In this document: positions 27,451 through 36,110 of the stretch, in pieces | Position numbering within the stretch: the stretch's first letter is position 1 | Layout of the letters: every line of letters starts with the position of its first letter | Assembly: GCF_006874465.1 (NCBI RefSeq) | Contig: NZ_VIRL01000005.1 | Coordinates: 305,964 to 369,963, forward strand | Origin: Microbispora bryophytorum | GTDB taxonomy: Bacteria > Actinomycetota > Actinomycetes > Streptosporangiales > Streptosporangiaceae | Direction of reading: 5' to 3' | Length of the DNA: 64,000 nt | Made by a program: the position numbers and the translations under genes | Notes under the pieces: model-generated | Database searches by the model: none | Seen by the model: only the letters and a program-made list of their open reading frames with translations | Told to the model about the DNA's origin: nothing

Positions 27451-28686
27451 ATGCTTGAGACCGTCCGCGGACCACGCCAGCTGATAGTGGGCGAAGGGGT
27501 CGCGCAGAACATCCCACGAGTGGTGGCCGAGTGCGGCTCGCGAGTCCTCATCGTGACCGACCGGGTTCTTCTCGGACAGCCGAGCGTGGCCGGGATCGTG
27601 GCCGCCGTGCGGGAGAAGGTCGCAGTCGTCGGGGTGTTCGCCGACGCGACTCCGGACGTGCCACTCTCCGATGTCGACCTGGCCGTCGCGGTCGCCGCAG
27701 AGGTGGACGCCGACGTGATCCTCGCCATCGGGGGCGGCACGGTGATCGACCTCGCCAAAATCGTCGGCGTCATCCGGCGCCACGGTGGGACGCCGCGCGA
27801 CTTCTACGGCGAGTCGAAGGTGCCGGGGCCGACGATTCCTCTCGTCGCGGTCCCGACGACGTCAGGCACCGGCTCCGAGCTCACGCCCGTCTCGGTGTTG
27901 ACCGACCCGGACCGCGAGCTGAAGGTGGGGGTCTCCAGCGTCCACATCGTGCCCGACTTCGCCATCGTCGACCCCGAGCTCACCTACTCCTGCCCTGCGA
28001 CCGTCACTGCCCACTCCGGGATCGACGCGTTCTGTCACGCGGTGGAGAGCTACACCGCGCGGCCCCGGCCTCACGGACCGCGCGACCCGGTGGAGCAGGT
28101 CTTCCTCGGCCGCAACTCGATCACCGATCACTACGCGCTCCTGGCCGCGGAGCGGATCGCCCGCAGCCTGCCCCATGTCGTCAGGGACGGAGGTGACAAG
28201 GAGGCGCGCGCGGACATGTCCTATGGGTCCATGCTCGCCGGGCTCGCGTTCTCCCACGCGGGCACCGCGGCTCCGCACGCCCTCCAGTACCCCATCGGCG
28301 CAGCCACCCACACGCCGCACGGCCTGGGCGTCGGCATGCTGCTGCCCTACGCGCTGGACGCGGCCAAGGATGCCATCGCCGACCGGTTGGCCATCCTCGC
28401 CGGGGTGTGCGGGCTCGACGTGACCGACGCCTCGGATGCCGAGGCCGCAGATATGTTCCTCACCTGGCTCGACCGGCTCCTTGCCGACATCGGCATCCCT
28501 GCCACCTTGGCGGACATCGGCGTGGCACGCGCCGACCTCCCGCGCTTCGCGGAGATGGCCAGTGGCGTCACCCGCCTGGTCCAGAACCATCCAGGCCCGA
28601 CCGACATCGCCAGCCTGAACGCGATCCTCGAAGCGGCCTGGACCGGGGACCGGACCCGACGCGTCCTGACCCCGGAGCAGAGATAG
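27451..28686 (+). CDS. Iron-containing alcohol dehydrogenase
   Basis: 411 aa. NAD-binding GGGTVIDLAK (about residues 92-101), and PTTSGTGSE. Metal ligands lie in the family region: Asp/His in HSGIDAFCHAVESY and His in GAATHTPHGLGVGML. Group III ADHs oxidise small primary alcohols or hydroxyacids, for example 4-hydroxybutyrate or 1,3-propanediol. Paired with the SSADH-like ALDH this gives an alcohol-to-acid route. The 207-base gap before it contains only a low-support frame (27240-27449). Confidence 0.9.
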   Translation: MLETVRGPRQLIVGEGVAQNIPRVVAECGSRVLIVTDRVLLGQPSVAGIVAAVREKVAVVGVFADATPDVPLSDVDLAVAVAAEVDADVILAIGGGTVIDLAKIVGVIRRHGGTPRDFYGESKVPGPTIPLVAVPTTSGTGSELTPVSVLTDPDRELKVGVSSVHIVPDFAIVDPELTYSCPATVTAHSGIDAFCHAVESYTARPRPHGPRDPVEQVFLGRNSITDHYALLAAERIARSLPHVVRDGGDKEARADMSYGSMLAGLAFSHAGTAAPHALQYPIGAATHTPHGLGVGMLLPYALDAAKDAIADRLAILAGVCGLDVTDASDAEAADMFLTWLDRLLADIGIPATLADIGVARADLPRFAEMASGVTRLVQNHPGPTDIASLNAILEAAWTGDRTRRVLTPEQR

Positions 28687-29164
28687 CGACGGGCCTTTCA
28701 CATGACGACGAGTTCCCTGCCCGACCCTGACCCCACCGGCCCACCTCGCTCCACGCGGTGACATAACGTCATCATTCCGCCGCGGATGGATCAGCGCGAG
28801 TGAACACCGAGTCGTGATCGCATCCGCTCCCTGCCCCGATCCGGCCGGCAGCGCCGCCGCCAGCGCGTTCTGCCGGCCGGATGCGGAGGTAGTCGGCCTC
28901 GGCTAGAGCACCGGCGGCCTGGACGGGCTTGCCGACAGGCCCTGGTGTCCTAGCTCAGACACCAGCCGAAAAGTAGGTCTCGGTAGCCGGACGAGCCCCG
29001 TTTCCCCGTCCCGGCGCGAGGCGACTTGAACGACTTTCAGACGGCTTGCGGCGGTTGGTCAAGCGAAAATCAATGATCGTGCAGGCGGCCCCTTCTTTAC
29101 TGAGTCCACGAAGCCCCGGGTGCCAAGGAACGGACCGGGAAAGCACTCGCCTCAGGAGAAGAAG
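28687..29164. other. 478-base intergenic region
   Basis: No recognisable gene on either strand. It contains a short imperfect palindrome TGACATAACGTCA near 28760 and ends in the leader of the next gene (GGAGAAGAAG ribosome site at 29156-29165). Confidence 0.4.
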
Positions 29165-29899
29165 ATGAAGCGCACCCTGCTCGCTCTCGCCGTCACCGGC
29201 CTGGCCGTCGCCGTTCCCGCCACCTCGGCCTCCGCTGCCGCGGCGTCCGTTGCCACGATGTCGGCCGCCGCCCCGGATACCTGCGTTCAGGGCTATGTCT
29301 GGCGCGGGGCCCGCCCCACCGACCACGTCTGCGTCACCCCCGCGGTCCGGGACCAAACCGCGCGAGACAACCAGATGAAGGCCTCCCGCTGGGTCTCCGG
29401 CGCGTATGGCCCGCACACCTGCGCCCGGGGATACGTCTGGCGTGAGGCGTTCTCCGGCGACGACGTCTGCGTCACCCCCACCGTCCGCCAGCAGGTGCGT
29501 GCCGACAACGCCGCCGCGGCCGGCCGGGTGGCCAAAGGCGCCTCAAACGGCTCGGCCGGCGCGTCTACGGCCTCCAAGTCGTTCACCTGGAAAGGCTCGA
29601 CAGCGGGCCACTGCAACATGTACATCGGCGCGAAGTGGACGCTTTATCCGAACGGCACGGCGCAGTTCGACGGCACGGTCGACAGCTTTTCAGGTGACGA
29701 CGCCTGGCTGATGTGGGCGCACCTCAAGGACGCGAATGGCGCTATCCTCGCCGACATACGGGTGGCCGGCAGCAACAGCACCAAGTTCGTCAAGAACCTG
29801 CCCGTTGCCTGGCAGGAGTACCGGTGGCTGGCCAAAGGTCAGTTCGACCCGAGCCTGTACCCGCTGATCAAGAGCATGTCGCTGTCGAAGCACTGTTGA
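29165..29899 (+). CDS. Secreted protein with two Cys-paired CVTP repeats and a DUF6294-like tail
   Basis: 244 aa from ATG 29165 with an excellent ribosome site. Signal peptide MKRTLLALAVTGLAVAVPAT, cleaved near ASAAA. Two copies of a ~35-residue repeat follow (TCVQGYVWRGARPTDHVCVT and TCARGYVWREAFSGDDVCVT, each then PxVRxQ). Each has two Cys that probably form a disulfide. The C-terminal ~95 residues (FTWKGSTAGHCNMYIGAKWT, DDAWLMWAHLKDANGAI) look like the DUF6294 family of unknown function. Monocistronic, cell-surface or extracellular. No catalytic motif seen. Confidence 0.8.
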   Translation: MKRTLLALAVTGLAVAVPATSASAAAASVATMSAAAPDTCVQGYVWRGARPTDHVCVTPAVRDQTARDNQMKASRWVSGAYGPHTCARGYVWREAFSGDDVCVTPTVRQQVRADNAAAAGRVAKGASNGSAGASTASKSFTWKGSTAGHCNMYIGAKWTLYPNGTAQFDGTVDSFSGDDAWLMWAHLKDANGAILADIRVAGSNSTKFVKNLPVAWQEYRWLAKGQFDPSLYPLIKSMSLSKHC

Positions 29900-29996
29900 G
29901 CCCGCGGCAGCACCAGCTTGATGGTCATGAAACACCCCCCGATGCACAACAGGACGAACGGCTGGTTCAGGCTGTCGTCCGGCGGCAGTCGCCGTG

Positions 29997-30566
29997 TCAG
30001 CAAAAGGCCGTAGACGCCTGCACGTCGTCGAGCGCCTGTCGCGCGACCTTGCCGAAGTCGTCCCCGGCCGTCGTCTGGCTCCAGCGTTCGTAGGCGATCG
30101 TGGAGGCGAGTGCGCCGAGCTCCGCGGCCACCCGAGCGGTCAGGCCGGGAACGCCGCGCCGTTCGAGCGCGTCGATCATTGACGCGATGAGGGCGAGGTT
30201 CTTCAGCGCTTCGCGTTCCTGCAGTTCGGGGTTGGCGGCGATCACCGCCTGTCTGCGGGTGATGAATTCGCGGCGTTCGGGCGTGAAGACCTCTCTGCCG
30301 GCCGCGTCCAGCGCATGAGCGACCGCCTCAAGCGGGGCGGCGGTCGCCGGGGCTGCGGCTATCGCCTCGACGAGCAGTTCGTTCATCGAGCCGCCGCCGA
30401 AGAGCACCTCCCTCTTGTCCTGGAAGTGCCGGAAGAAGGTGGTCTTCGCCAGCCCCGCGCGCTGCGCGATGTCGATCACGGTCGTGTTCTCGTAGCCCCG
30501 CTCGGCGAACAGGTCGAGGGCGGCGTGCGCGAGCCGTTCTGCTGCGTTCGGTTCCCAGCGTGCCAT
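29997..30566 (-). CDS. TetR family regulator
   Basis: 189 aa from ATG 30566 (GTG 30572 is two codons upstream). N-terminal HTH: LDLFAERGYENTTVIDIAQ, then GLAKTTFFRHFQDKREVL. The C-terminal ligand domain is unspecialised. Divergent from the quinone-oxidoreductase-like gene. The shared 83-base gap contains a perfect 19-bp inverted repeat, so it probably represses itself and its neighbour until an unknown electrophile or quinone binds. Confidence 0.9.
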   Translation of the reverse strand: MARWEPNAAERLAHAALDLFAERGYENTTVIDIAQRAGLAKTTFFRHFQDKREVLFGGGSMNELLVEAIAAAPATAAPLEAVAHALDAAGREVFTPERREFITRRQAVIAANPELQEREALKNLALIASMIDALERRGVPGLTARVAAELGALASTIAYERWSQTTAGDDFGKVARQALDDVQASTAFC

Positions 30567-30578
30567 GAACACAGTGTA

Positions 30579-30624
30579 CGGGACTTGGTTCCATCACATG
30601 CTACGGTGATGGAACCAAGTCCCG
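30579..30624. promoter_or_regulatory. Perfect 19-bp inverted repeat, TetR operator candidate
   Basis: Arms 30579-30597 and 30606-30624 are exact reverse complements (core GACTTGGTTCCATCAC) with an 8-nt spacer. It is placed centrally between the divergent TetR and oxidoreductase genes, so binding would block both promoters. A TACTTGGTT-like sequence may double as -35/-10 elements. Confidence 0.85.
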
Positions 30625-30649
30625 TCACTCGTTCTGCGAGGAGTCCCCC

Positions 30650-31591
30650 ATGGAAGCGATGAAGCGCATCCAGTACCACCAGTACGGCGGGCCGGAGGTC
30701 ATGCGGCTCGAAGCCTTCGAGCCGGCGCCGCTCGGCGCCGGCGAGGTCCTTGTCCGGGTGCGCGCAGCCGCGGTCAACCCGATGGACTTCGGGATCCGCG
30801 CCGGCCGCATGAAGCACGTGACCGGTCGGCGCTTCCCGCGCGCGATGGGTTATGACTTCGCGGGCGTCGTCGAGGCGGTCGGCGACGGCGTCACCCGGCT
30901 CCACATCGGCGACGAAGTGCTCGGCGGGACGCCGATCAAGTCCGCGGGCGCGTTCGCCGACGTGGTCGTCGCTCAGGAGAAGGGCGTCGTCAACAAGCCC
31001 GAGAACCTCTCGTTCGAGGACGCCGCCGCTGTCCCGACGGTCGGGATCACCGCCCTGCAGGCCCTGATCACGAAGGGAAGGCTGCAGCCGGGCGAGGCCG
31101 TGTTCGTGCACAGCTGCCTCGGCGGAGTCGGCCGCTCCGCCGTGCAGATCGCCCTCGCCCACCAGGCCACGGTCGCGGGTAGCTGCCGCGACAACGCCCG
31201 GTCCGAGGCGCGCGACCTCGGTGTCGACCCGGCCGTCGGCTTCGGCTTCGACCCCGCCTCGCTCGCACGGCGGTTCGACCTCGTCCTCATCACCGCCGGC
31301 ACGCTCCCGGTGAAAGCCGCGCGGACGATGCTCAAGCCCGGGGGCCGCATCGTCAGCGTCCTGCCCACCCCGTCGAACCTCGCAAGAAGTGTCCTGCCCG
31401 GGCCGTTCCACGTTCTGATCGCCCAACCGGTCACCGAAGACCTCGAAGAGGTCGCGCGAGCCGCCGGCCAGGGATCACTGCGGCTACCGATCGCCCGCAC
31501 CGTCCCGCTCTCGCAAGCCATCCCCGCCCTCACCGAGCTCGAACGGAACGGCACGGCCAAGCGGGGCAAGCTGATCATCACGCCGGGGTGA
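30650..31591 (+). CDS. Zinc-independent alcohol dehydrogenase / NADPH:quinone oxidoreductase family protein
   Basis: 313 aa, ATG 30650 with GAGGAG six bases upstream. MDR superfamily: GroES-like N-terminus (PLGAGEVLVRVRAAAVNPMD, GYDFAGVVEAVGDGV) and a Rossmann region with VHSCLGGVGRSAVQIA. The catalytic zinc Cys and structural-zinc Cys cluster are absent, as in quinone oxidoreductases. Likely reduces quinones or alpha,beta-unsaturated carbonyls with NADPH. Controlled by the divergent TetR. Confidence 0.9.
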   Translation: MEAMKRIQYHQYGGPEVMRLEAFEPAPLGAGEVLVRVRAAAVNPMDFGIRAGRMKHVTGRRFPRAMGYDFAGVVEAVGDGVTRLHIGDEVLGGTPIKSAGAFADVVVAQEKGVVNKPENLSFEDAAAVPTVGITALQALITKGRLQPGEAVFVHSCLGGVGRSAVQIALAHQATVAGSCRDNARSEARDLGVDPAVGFGFDPASLARRFDLVLITAGTLPVKAARTMLKPGGRIVSVLPTPSNLARSVLPGPFHVLIAQPVTEDLEEVARAAGQGSLRLPIARTVPLSQAIPALTELERNGTAKRGKLIITPG

Positions 31592-31664
31592 CCCTCCACC
31601 GCCGCACCCTGCCGAGCCCTGCCGCCTCGGCGTGCGCAGGAGGCCTCGCGTGCGGGAGCACCGG

Positions 31665-32150
31665 TCAGACGGTCACCCTCTGGAGGAACTCGCTCACGTT
31701 GACCGCGGTCCTGCCGATCTTCTCTTCGAGCGTGAGCGATTCGGGCATCCGCCCGCCGGGCCCGACGTCCTTCTTGCCCCGCAGATACAGGGAGCAGGCC
31801 AGGTCGGTGCAGATGTAGGCGCCAACGGAGTTGCCGCCGCCACCGGTGCGGCGGGCGGTCATCAGCGACACGCCGTCGCCGGTGTGGGTGGTCAGGCAGA
31901 GCGAGCACATGCTGCGTCGTACGTGCCCGGCATTGGAGGTGGCCCGGCGGAGCGCCACCCCCACCAGACGGTCACCCTGCTCGGCGACCAGGTACGCACG
32001 GCCCGGAGAGGAGAGATCCTGCCAGCCCAGGAAGTCCAGGTCGTCCCAGGGCCGCACATCCAGGTCCCTCGGTACGGCAAGGCGCTTGGCCTCACCCTTG
32101 GTGCAGTTGACGAACGAGGCGCGGATCTCGCGCTCGGCAATTGGCCTCAT
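31665..32150 (-). CDS. FBP/FusB-type zinc-binding protein (EF-G-binding family)
   Basis: 161 aa from ATG 32150 (MRPIAEREIRASFVNCTKGE), the usual start for this family; a longer frame to 32252 lacks homology. It has the treponemal-FBP C-terminal pattern: DWLGWQD-like motif (LDFLGWQDLSSPGRAYLV), RRSMCSLCLTTHTGDGVSLM and YICTDLACSLYLRGKK. The CxxC plus CxxxxC give a four-Cys zinc finger as in FusB-type proteins, which bind EF-G and can rescue fusidic-acid-stalled ribosomes. Actinobacterial members are common and uncharacterised. Stand-alone gene. Confidence 0.8.
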   Translation of the reverse strand: MRPIAEREIRASFVNCTKGEAKRLAVPRDLDVRPWDDLDFLGWQDLSSPGRAYLVAEQGDRLVGVALRRATSNAGHVRRSMCSLCLTTHTGDGVSLMTARRTGGGGNSVGAYICTDLACSLYLRGKKDVGPGGRMPESLTLEEKIGRTAVNVSEFLQRVTV

Positions 32151-32306
32151 AGGCACGAACCTACCGGCACCCGGTTTTAGCGGCAATTCATTATGTATCC
32201 TCCTAGGATCCCTAGGCAGCCCCTCGGGTACGTGGGGTGACGGGTCGAGCACTCTGCGTTACTATCCGATTACTGAAAGCAGAACTCGGCCTGCCTTAGG
32301 AGCGTC

Positions 32307-32615
32307 ATGAAAAGGTTCGTCCTCGTCCCCGCCCTGACGGCCGCGACGATCGCGATCAGCGCCGGCGCCGCCTACGCCTCCCAGTACGTCGCCTATGAGG
32401 GGCCCGGCTTCAGCGGCAGGTCGGTGGTCATCGACCGCTGCGGCATGTCCAACATCCCCTTCCACGGCTCGTACCGGTGGTACGGCGACGGCCAGAGCGG
32501 CCGGATGTACAACCAGCCCGACGCACAGGGCGTGGCCCATTTCACGCTCGCCGCCGACAGGAACGCGGAGCAGAGGACTCCGGTCGGGTGGAAGAGCATC
32601 TTCATCGTCTGCTGA
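32307..32615 (+). CDS. Small secreted peptidase-inhibitor I36 / beta-gamma-crystallin-like protein
   Basis: 102 aa. Signal peptide MKRFVLVPALTAATIAISAG with cleavage near AYA|SQ. The mature part (YVAYEGPGFSGRSVVIDRCG, GSYRWYGDGQSGRMYN, GWKSIFIVC) resembles the inhibitor I36 / Streptomyces metalloproteinase inhibitor fold. Two Cys (mature middle and C-terminal residue) may pair. Extracellular; target protease unknown. Followed at once by a strong hairpin. Confidence 0.8.
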   Translation: MKRFVLVPALTAATIAISAGAAYASQYVAYEGPGFSGRSVVIDRCGMSNIPFHGSYRWYGDGQSGRMYNQPDAQGVAHFTLAADRNAEQRTPVGWKSIFIVC

Positions 32616-32628
32616 CCCGGCTCCGCCA

Positions 32629-32662
32629 CGCCCCGCCCCCGGCGCCCGCCGGGGGCGGGGCG
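32629..32662 (+). terminator. 15-bp GC hairpin terminator
   Basis: Arms 32629-32643 and 32648-32662 pair perfectly with a 4-nt loop, 14 bases after the I36-like gene stop. Only two T follow, as is usual for high-GC terminators. Confidence 0.8.
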
Positions 32663-32803
32663 TTCCGCGTGGCAGGAGACCACCGCTCCCGGCCGTGTCC
32701 GGCAGGTCGCGACGCCCGCGATCGTTCCCATCGTCGCGCGGCTCGACGCCCCCGCCGGAAAACTCCGATGCGTGCGGCAGGCGCCGGCTGGGAGACTGCG
32801 CGG

Positions 32804-33403
32804 ATGATCGCACCACAACCGAAGAATGATCTGCACCGCTATCTGCAGGCCGCCCGCGACGCGCTGCTGTGGAAGCTCGACGGGCTGTCCGAGTATGAGG
32901 TCCGCCGCCCGCTCACCCCCACCGGCACCAACCTCCTGGGGCTCGTCAAACACCTCGCGGGGGTGGAGGCGGGCTACTTCGGCGAGACCTTCGGGCGGCC
33001 GTTCGGCGAACCGCTGCCGTGGACGGAGGACGACGCCGAGGACAACGCGGACATGTGGGCCACAGCGGATGAGTCGCGCGACGACATCGTCGGGCTGTAC
33101 CACCGTGTCTGGCAGCATGCGGACGGCACGATCGACACGCTGGCGCTCGACGCGCCCGGCCACGTGCGGTGGTGGCCGGACGAGCGGAGCGAGGTGACGC
33201 TGCACCAGATCCTGGTGCACGTGATCGCCGAGACCAACCGGCACGCCGGCCACGCCGACATCGTCAGGGAGCTCATCGACGGGGAGGCCGGGCTGCGGGA
33301 CGGCAACCTCAACCTGCCCTCCGGCGATCAGGAGTGGTGGGAGAGCTACCGGAACCGGCTGGAGCAGACGGCGGAGCAGTTGGCGGAGCAGACGGCGCGG
33401 TAA
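32804..33403 (+). CDS. DinB family / DUF664-type protein
   Basis: 199 aa from ATG 32804. Four-helix DinB-like fold: ARDALLWKLDGLSEYEVRRP, LLGLVKHLAGVEAGYFGETF (His of the metal triad) and VTLHQILVHVIAETNRHAGH (second and third His). Related proteins are metal-dependent, often mycothiol- or bacillithiol-linked transferases or stress proteins. The specific reaction is unknown. No operon partner is evident. Confidence 0.85.
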   Translation: MIAPQPKNDLHRYLQAARDALLWKLDGLSEYEVRRPLTPTGTNLLGLVKHLAGVEAGYFGETFGRPFGEPLPWTEDDAEDNADMWATADESRDDIVGLYHRVWQHADGTIDTLALDAPGHVRWWPDERSEVTLHQILVHVIAETNRHAGHADIVRELIDGEAGLRDGNLNLPSGDQEWWESYRNRLEQTAEQLAEQTAR

Positions 33404-33541
33404 GCCGGCCGGGGCCCGGCACGCTGAGTCCGGCACGCTGAGTCCGGCCCGCGGAACCGGCCGGAAGTACGGTCGCGGGCGGCGCGAACCATGCTTCCGG
33501 CCGATAACGGCAGGGGGCCGCCGCCCGCAGGATGAGGCCCC

Positions 33542-34591
33542 ATGCATCGTGAGAACTCCGCCTCCCCCGCCGTGCGCCTCCGGCCCGGCGAGGCCGGCCA
33601 CGCCACCACCTCGGCGGGCCGCCCCCGCATCGCCGCGCTCGACGTCGTGCGCGGATTCGCCTTGTGCGGGATCCTGCTCGCCAACGTCCAGCCGATCGCC
33701 GCGACCGGCGCGTTCATCGAGCCGTCCGGTCCCGGGGGTAGTGAGGCCGCCTGGCTGGGCCTGCTCGTCGAGCAGCGTTTCTTCCCGATCTTCTCCCTGC
33801 TCTTCGGCGTCGGCTTCTCGCTGCTGCTGGACTCCGCGGCCGCCCGCGCCGCTAACCCGCGCGTGGTCCTGCTGCGCCGGCTCCTGGCGCTGCTCGCGCT
33901 CGGCGTGGCGCATTTCGTGCTGCTGTGGCACGGCGACATCCTCAGCACCTACGCCGTCATCGGCCTGCTGGTGCTGCTGCCCTCGACCTGGCTGCCCCGC
34001 CTGGCCGTCGCCGCCCTCGCGCCCGCGTTCGTCGCGGTGTCGCTGCTCGTCGGAGGCGACCGGTTCGCCCTGATCGCCGGGCTGTTCCTGCTGGGCTCGG
34101 CACTGGTGCGGTACGGCGTGATCGACCGGCTGGAGCAGTCGGCGCGGGTGCCGGCCACGCTCGGGCTGGTCCTGGCGGCCGCCGCGGCGCCCGTGCTCTG
34201 GCTCCAGACCCGGTTCGACTCGGCCGACCGCGGCTTCGGCATCTCGCTGGCCGGGGCCGGACTGCTGATCGCCGGGGTGTACGTCTGCGCCCTGCTGGTC
34301 GTGCTCAGGACCCCGCTGCGGCCGGTGCTGCGGGCCGTGTTCGCGCCGCTCGGGCGGATGGCGCTGACCAACTACCTGTCCGCGACGGTCCTCGTGCTGG
34401 CGGCGGGCCGCGCCCTCGACGGCCCGCCGCACACCTGGCCGGCCCCGGCCGTGCCCCTGATCGCCGGCGTCGTCCTCGCCGTGCAGTGGGCGTGGTCCAC
34501 GCTGTGGCTGCGCCGCTACCGGCAGGGCCCGCTGGAGTGGCTGTGGCGCTGGGCCACCTGGGCCCGCCGCCCGCCCCTGCGCCGCGAGTAG
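33542..34591 (+). CDS. DUF418 (YeiB-like) membrane protein
   Basis: 349 aa with about eight to nine membrane segments. The family signature is at the N-terminus ([20 protein letters not shown]), followed by [19 protein letters not shown] and, near the end, [22 protein letters not shown]418 proteins are inner-membrane proteins of unknown function distantly related to acyltransferase-3. It stands alone; the 215 bases after it contain no recognisable gene. Confidence 0.85.
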   Translation: MHRENSASPAVRLRPGEAGHATTSAGRPRIAALDVVRGFALCGILLANVQPIAATGAFIEPSGPGGSEAAWLGLLVEQRFFPIFSLLFGVGFSLLLDSAAARAANPRVVLLRRLLALLALGVAHFVLLWHGDILSTYAVIGLLVLLPSTWLPRLAVAALAPAFVAVSLLVGGDRFALIAGLFLLGSALVRYGVIDRLEQSARVPATLGLVLAAAAAPVLWLQTRFDSADRGFGISLAGAGLLIAGVYVCALLVVLRTPLRPVLRAVFAPLGRMALTNYLSATVLVLAAGRALDGPPHTWPAPAVPLIAGVVLAVQWAWSTLWLRRYRQGPLEWLWRWATWARRPPLRRE

Positions 34592-34806
34592 GCCCCCACT
34601 CGGGTCGGCGCCACCAGGGGCAGAGCAAGGCCCGCCAGTAGGAGCGGAGCGGTGAACTGTCTCGTACCGGGATCGATGGAGACCATCAAGCCTGGGAGAA
34701 CGAGGAGCAATGGCCGCAGGAACAGCCGTGCCGGCGCTCGCGGTTTTCCGTAGGCAGCGGTCTGACACGCACGCAGTTCGTGAGCGATGAGGTCCGGGAT
34801 CGGGTG

Positions 34807-35277
34807 TCAGTGCTTGTGTTCCAGCGCCGCCAGCCGTTCGCGTACTTTGTCGCCGATGGTGACGAGCATCGCCATCTCTTCCGCGGTGAGATGATCGATG
34901 AGCACGTCGCGGACGTCGGCCACGTGCTGCGGAGCCGCGACCTTGATCAGCTCGCTGCCCCGGGGAGTGATGGCGACTACCGCCCCCCGTTGGTCGGCGT
35001 GGCACCGCTCGCGGGACACCAGGCCGCGATTTTGCATCCGGCCCAGGTGCTGAGACAGGCGGCTCTTCTCCCAGCGCAGCAACCGGCCGAGTTCGAACGA
35101 CCTCAGCCGGCCTTCGGGCGCCTCAGAAAGATGAGCCAGGACCTGGTAGTCAGCGCCGGACAGCCCGCACCGGTTACGCAGCTGCCGCTCGATGAACTCC
35201 GACAGCCCGTCCTGCATCTTCATCAAGCTGCGCCAGGCCAGCTGTTCTCGCTCGTCCAACCACCGCGGCTCGGTCAC
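34807..35277 (-). CDS. MarR family regulator
   Basis: 156 aa from GTG 35277 (GTG 35286 also possible). The winged HTH spans about residues 35-105: LSGADYQVLAHLSEAPEGRL, LLRWEKSRLSQHLGRMQNRG, and wing DQRGAVVAITPRG. A long in-frame extension towards 36057 is a shadow of the opposite-strand gene and is rejected. Divergent from the F420-reductase-like gene, with two matching inverted repeats in the gap, so it probably represses that gene group. Confidence 0.9.
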   Translation of the reverse strand: MTEPRWLDEREQLAWRSLMKMQDGLSEFIERQLRNRCGLSGADYQVLAHLSEAPEGRLRSFELGRLLRWEKSRLSQHLGRMQNRGLVSRERCHADQRGAVVAITPRGSELIKVAAPQHVADVRDVLIDHLTAEEMAMLVTIGDKVRERLAALEHKH

Positions 35278-35295
35278 GCACGTCACATTACCGTC

Positions 35296-35348
35296 TGGTT
35301 GACATGGTAACCAAGTGCCACGTACCTTTGGTTCACACGTTAACCAAA
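35296..35348. promoter_or_regulatory. Two tandem MarR operator candidates (TGGTT-N8-AACCA)
   Basis: Site 1: TGGTT at 35296-35300 with AACCA at 35309-35313. Site 2: TTTGGTT at 35327-35333 with AACCAAA at 35342-35348. Both have an 8-nt spacer and identical cores, with centres about 33 bases (three helical turns) apart. They lie between the divergent MarR and oxidoreductase genes. Confidence 0.8.
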
Positions 35349-35427
35349 TGGGGGGCGTCGATGCCTCAGCCGTTGACAACGACGGGTGGGCATGGCGTCT
35401 TATCCAGCTCCGGAAAGCAGGCACTCC

Positions 35428-36051
35428 ATGAGCAGCGTCAGCATCATCGGCCTGGGGGGTATGGGCCGCGCCATTGCCGCCCGCGCGATCGAGGGCGGCC
35501 ACGCCGTCGAGCTCATCGGCCGCGACGCGGCCAAGGCCAAGGACCTGGCCGCCGCGCTCGGCGGCGGGGCCACGGTCGGGACATTCGGCGCCGTCCCGGT
35601 TGGCGACATCGTCGTCCTGGCCGTGCCATACGCCAGCGCCGTGCCGGTCGTCGCCCAGTACGGGGACGCACTGGCCGGCAAGTTCATCATCGACATCTCC
35701 AACACGTTCAACGCCGACGCCACCGGGCTCGTCATCCCTGACGGCACGTCCGGTGCGCAGGAGATCGCCAAGGCGGTCCCGGCGAGCGCGCACGTCGTGA
35801 AGGCGTTCAACACGGTCTTCGGCCACGTGCTGGCCCAGGGGCGTGCGTTGGACGTGTTCTTCGCCGGAGACGACGCGCGGGCCAAGGCCGACGTGTCGGC
35901 GTTCATCGAGAGCCTCGGACTGCGCCCGCTCGATGTGGGCGGCCTGGAGATGGCCCGCTGGCTGGAAGGGGTCGGGCCGCTGCTGATGGGCCTGGCCCGC
36001 AACGGCGCGGGGACCTTCGACGTCGCCCTCCGCGTCGACCTCCCCGGCTGA
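35428..36051 (+). CDS. NADPH-dependent F420-reductase-like oxidoreductase (1)
   Basis: 207 aa from ATG 35428. Rossmann nucleotide-binding IIGLGGMGRAIAARAIEGGH, then GDIVVLAVPYASAVPVV, IIDISNTFN and HVVKAFNTVFGHVLAQG, the pattern of the F420:NADPH oxidoreductase (Fno/NpdG) superfamily. It may use F420 or another acceptor; short family members are often annotated simply as NAD(P)-binding. First gene of the MarR-controlled rightward group. The C-terminal segment (LLMGLARNGAGTFDVALRV) has a second, orphan copy at 36941-37009. Confidence 0.85.
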   Translation: MSSVSIIGLGGMGRAIAARAIEGGHAVELIGRDAAKAKDLAAALGGGATVGTFGAVPVGDIVVLAVPYASAVPVVAQYGDALAGKFIIDISNTFNADATGLVIPDGTSGAQEIAKAVPASAHVVKAFNTVFGHVLAQGRALDVFFAGDDARAKADVSAFIESLGLRPLDVGGLEMARWLEGVGPLLMGLARNGAGTFDVALRVDLPG

Positions 36052-36110
36052 GCGCACCCCTGCCAGTGGCCCGCGGCGCTCCCGCCGCGGATTCTCACGA
36101 AGGAGTCATC

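Noticed and set aside
34807..36057. 416-aa minus-strand frame including MarR
   Set aside because: Only the C-terminal 156 residues are MarR; the rest is antisense to the F420-reductase-like gene and crosses two operators.
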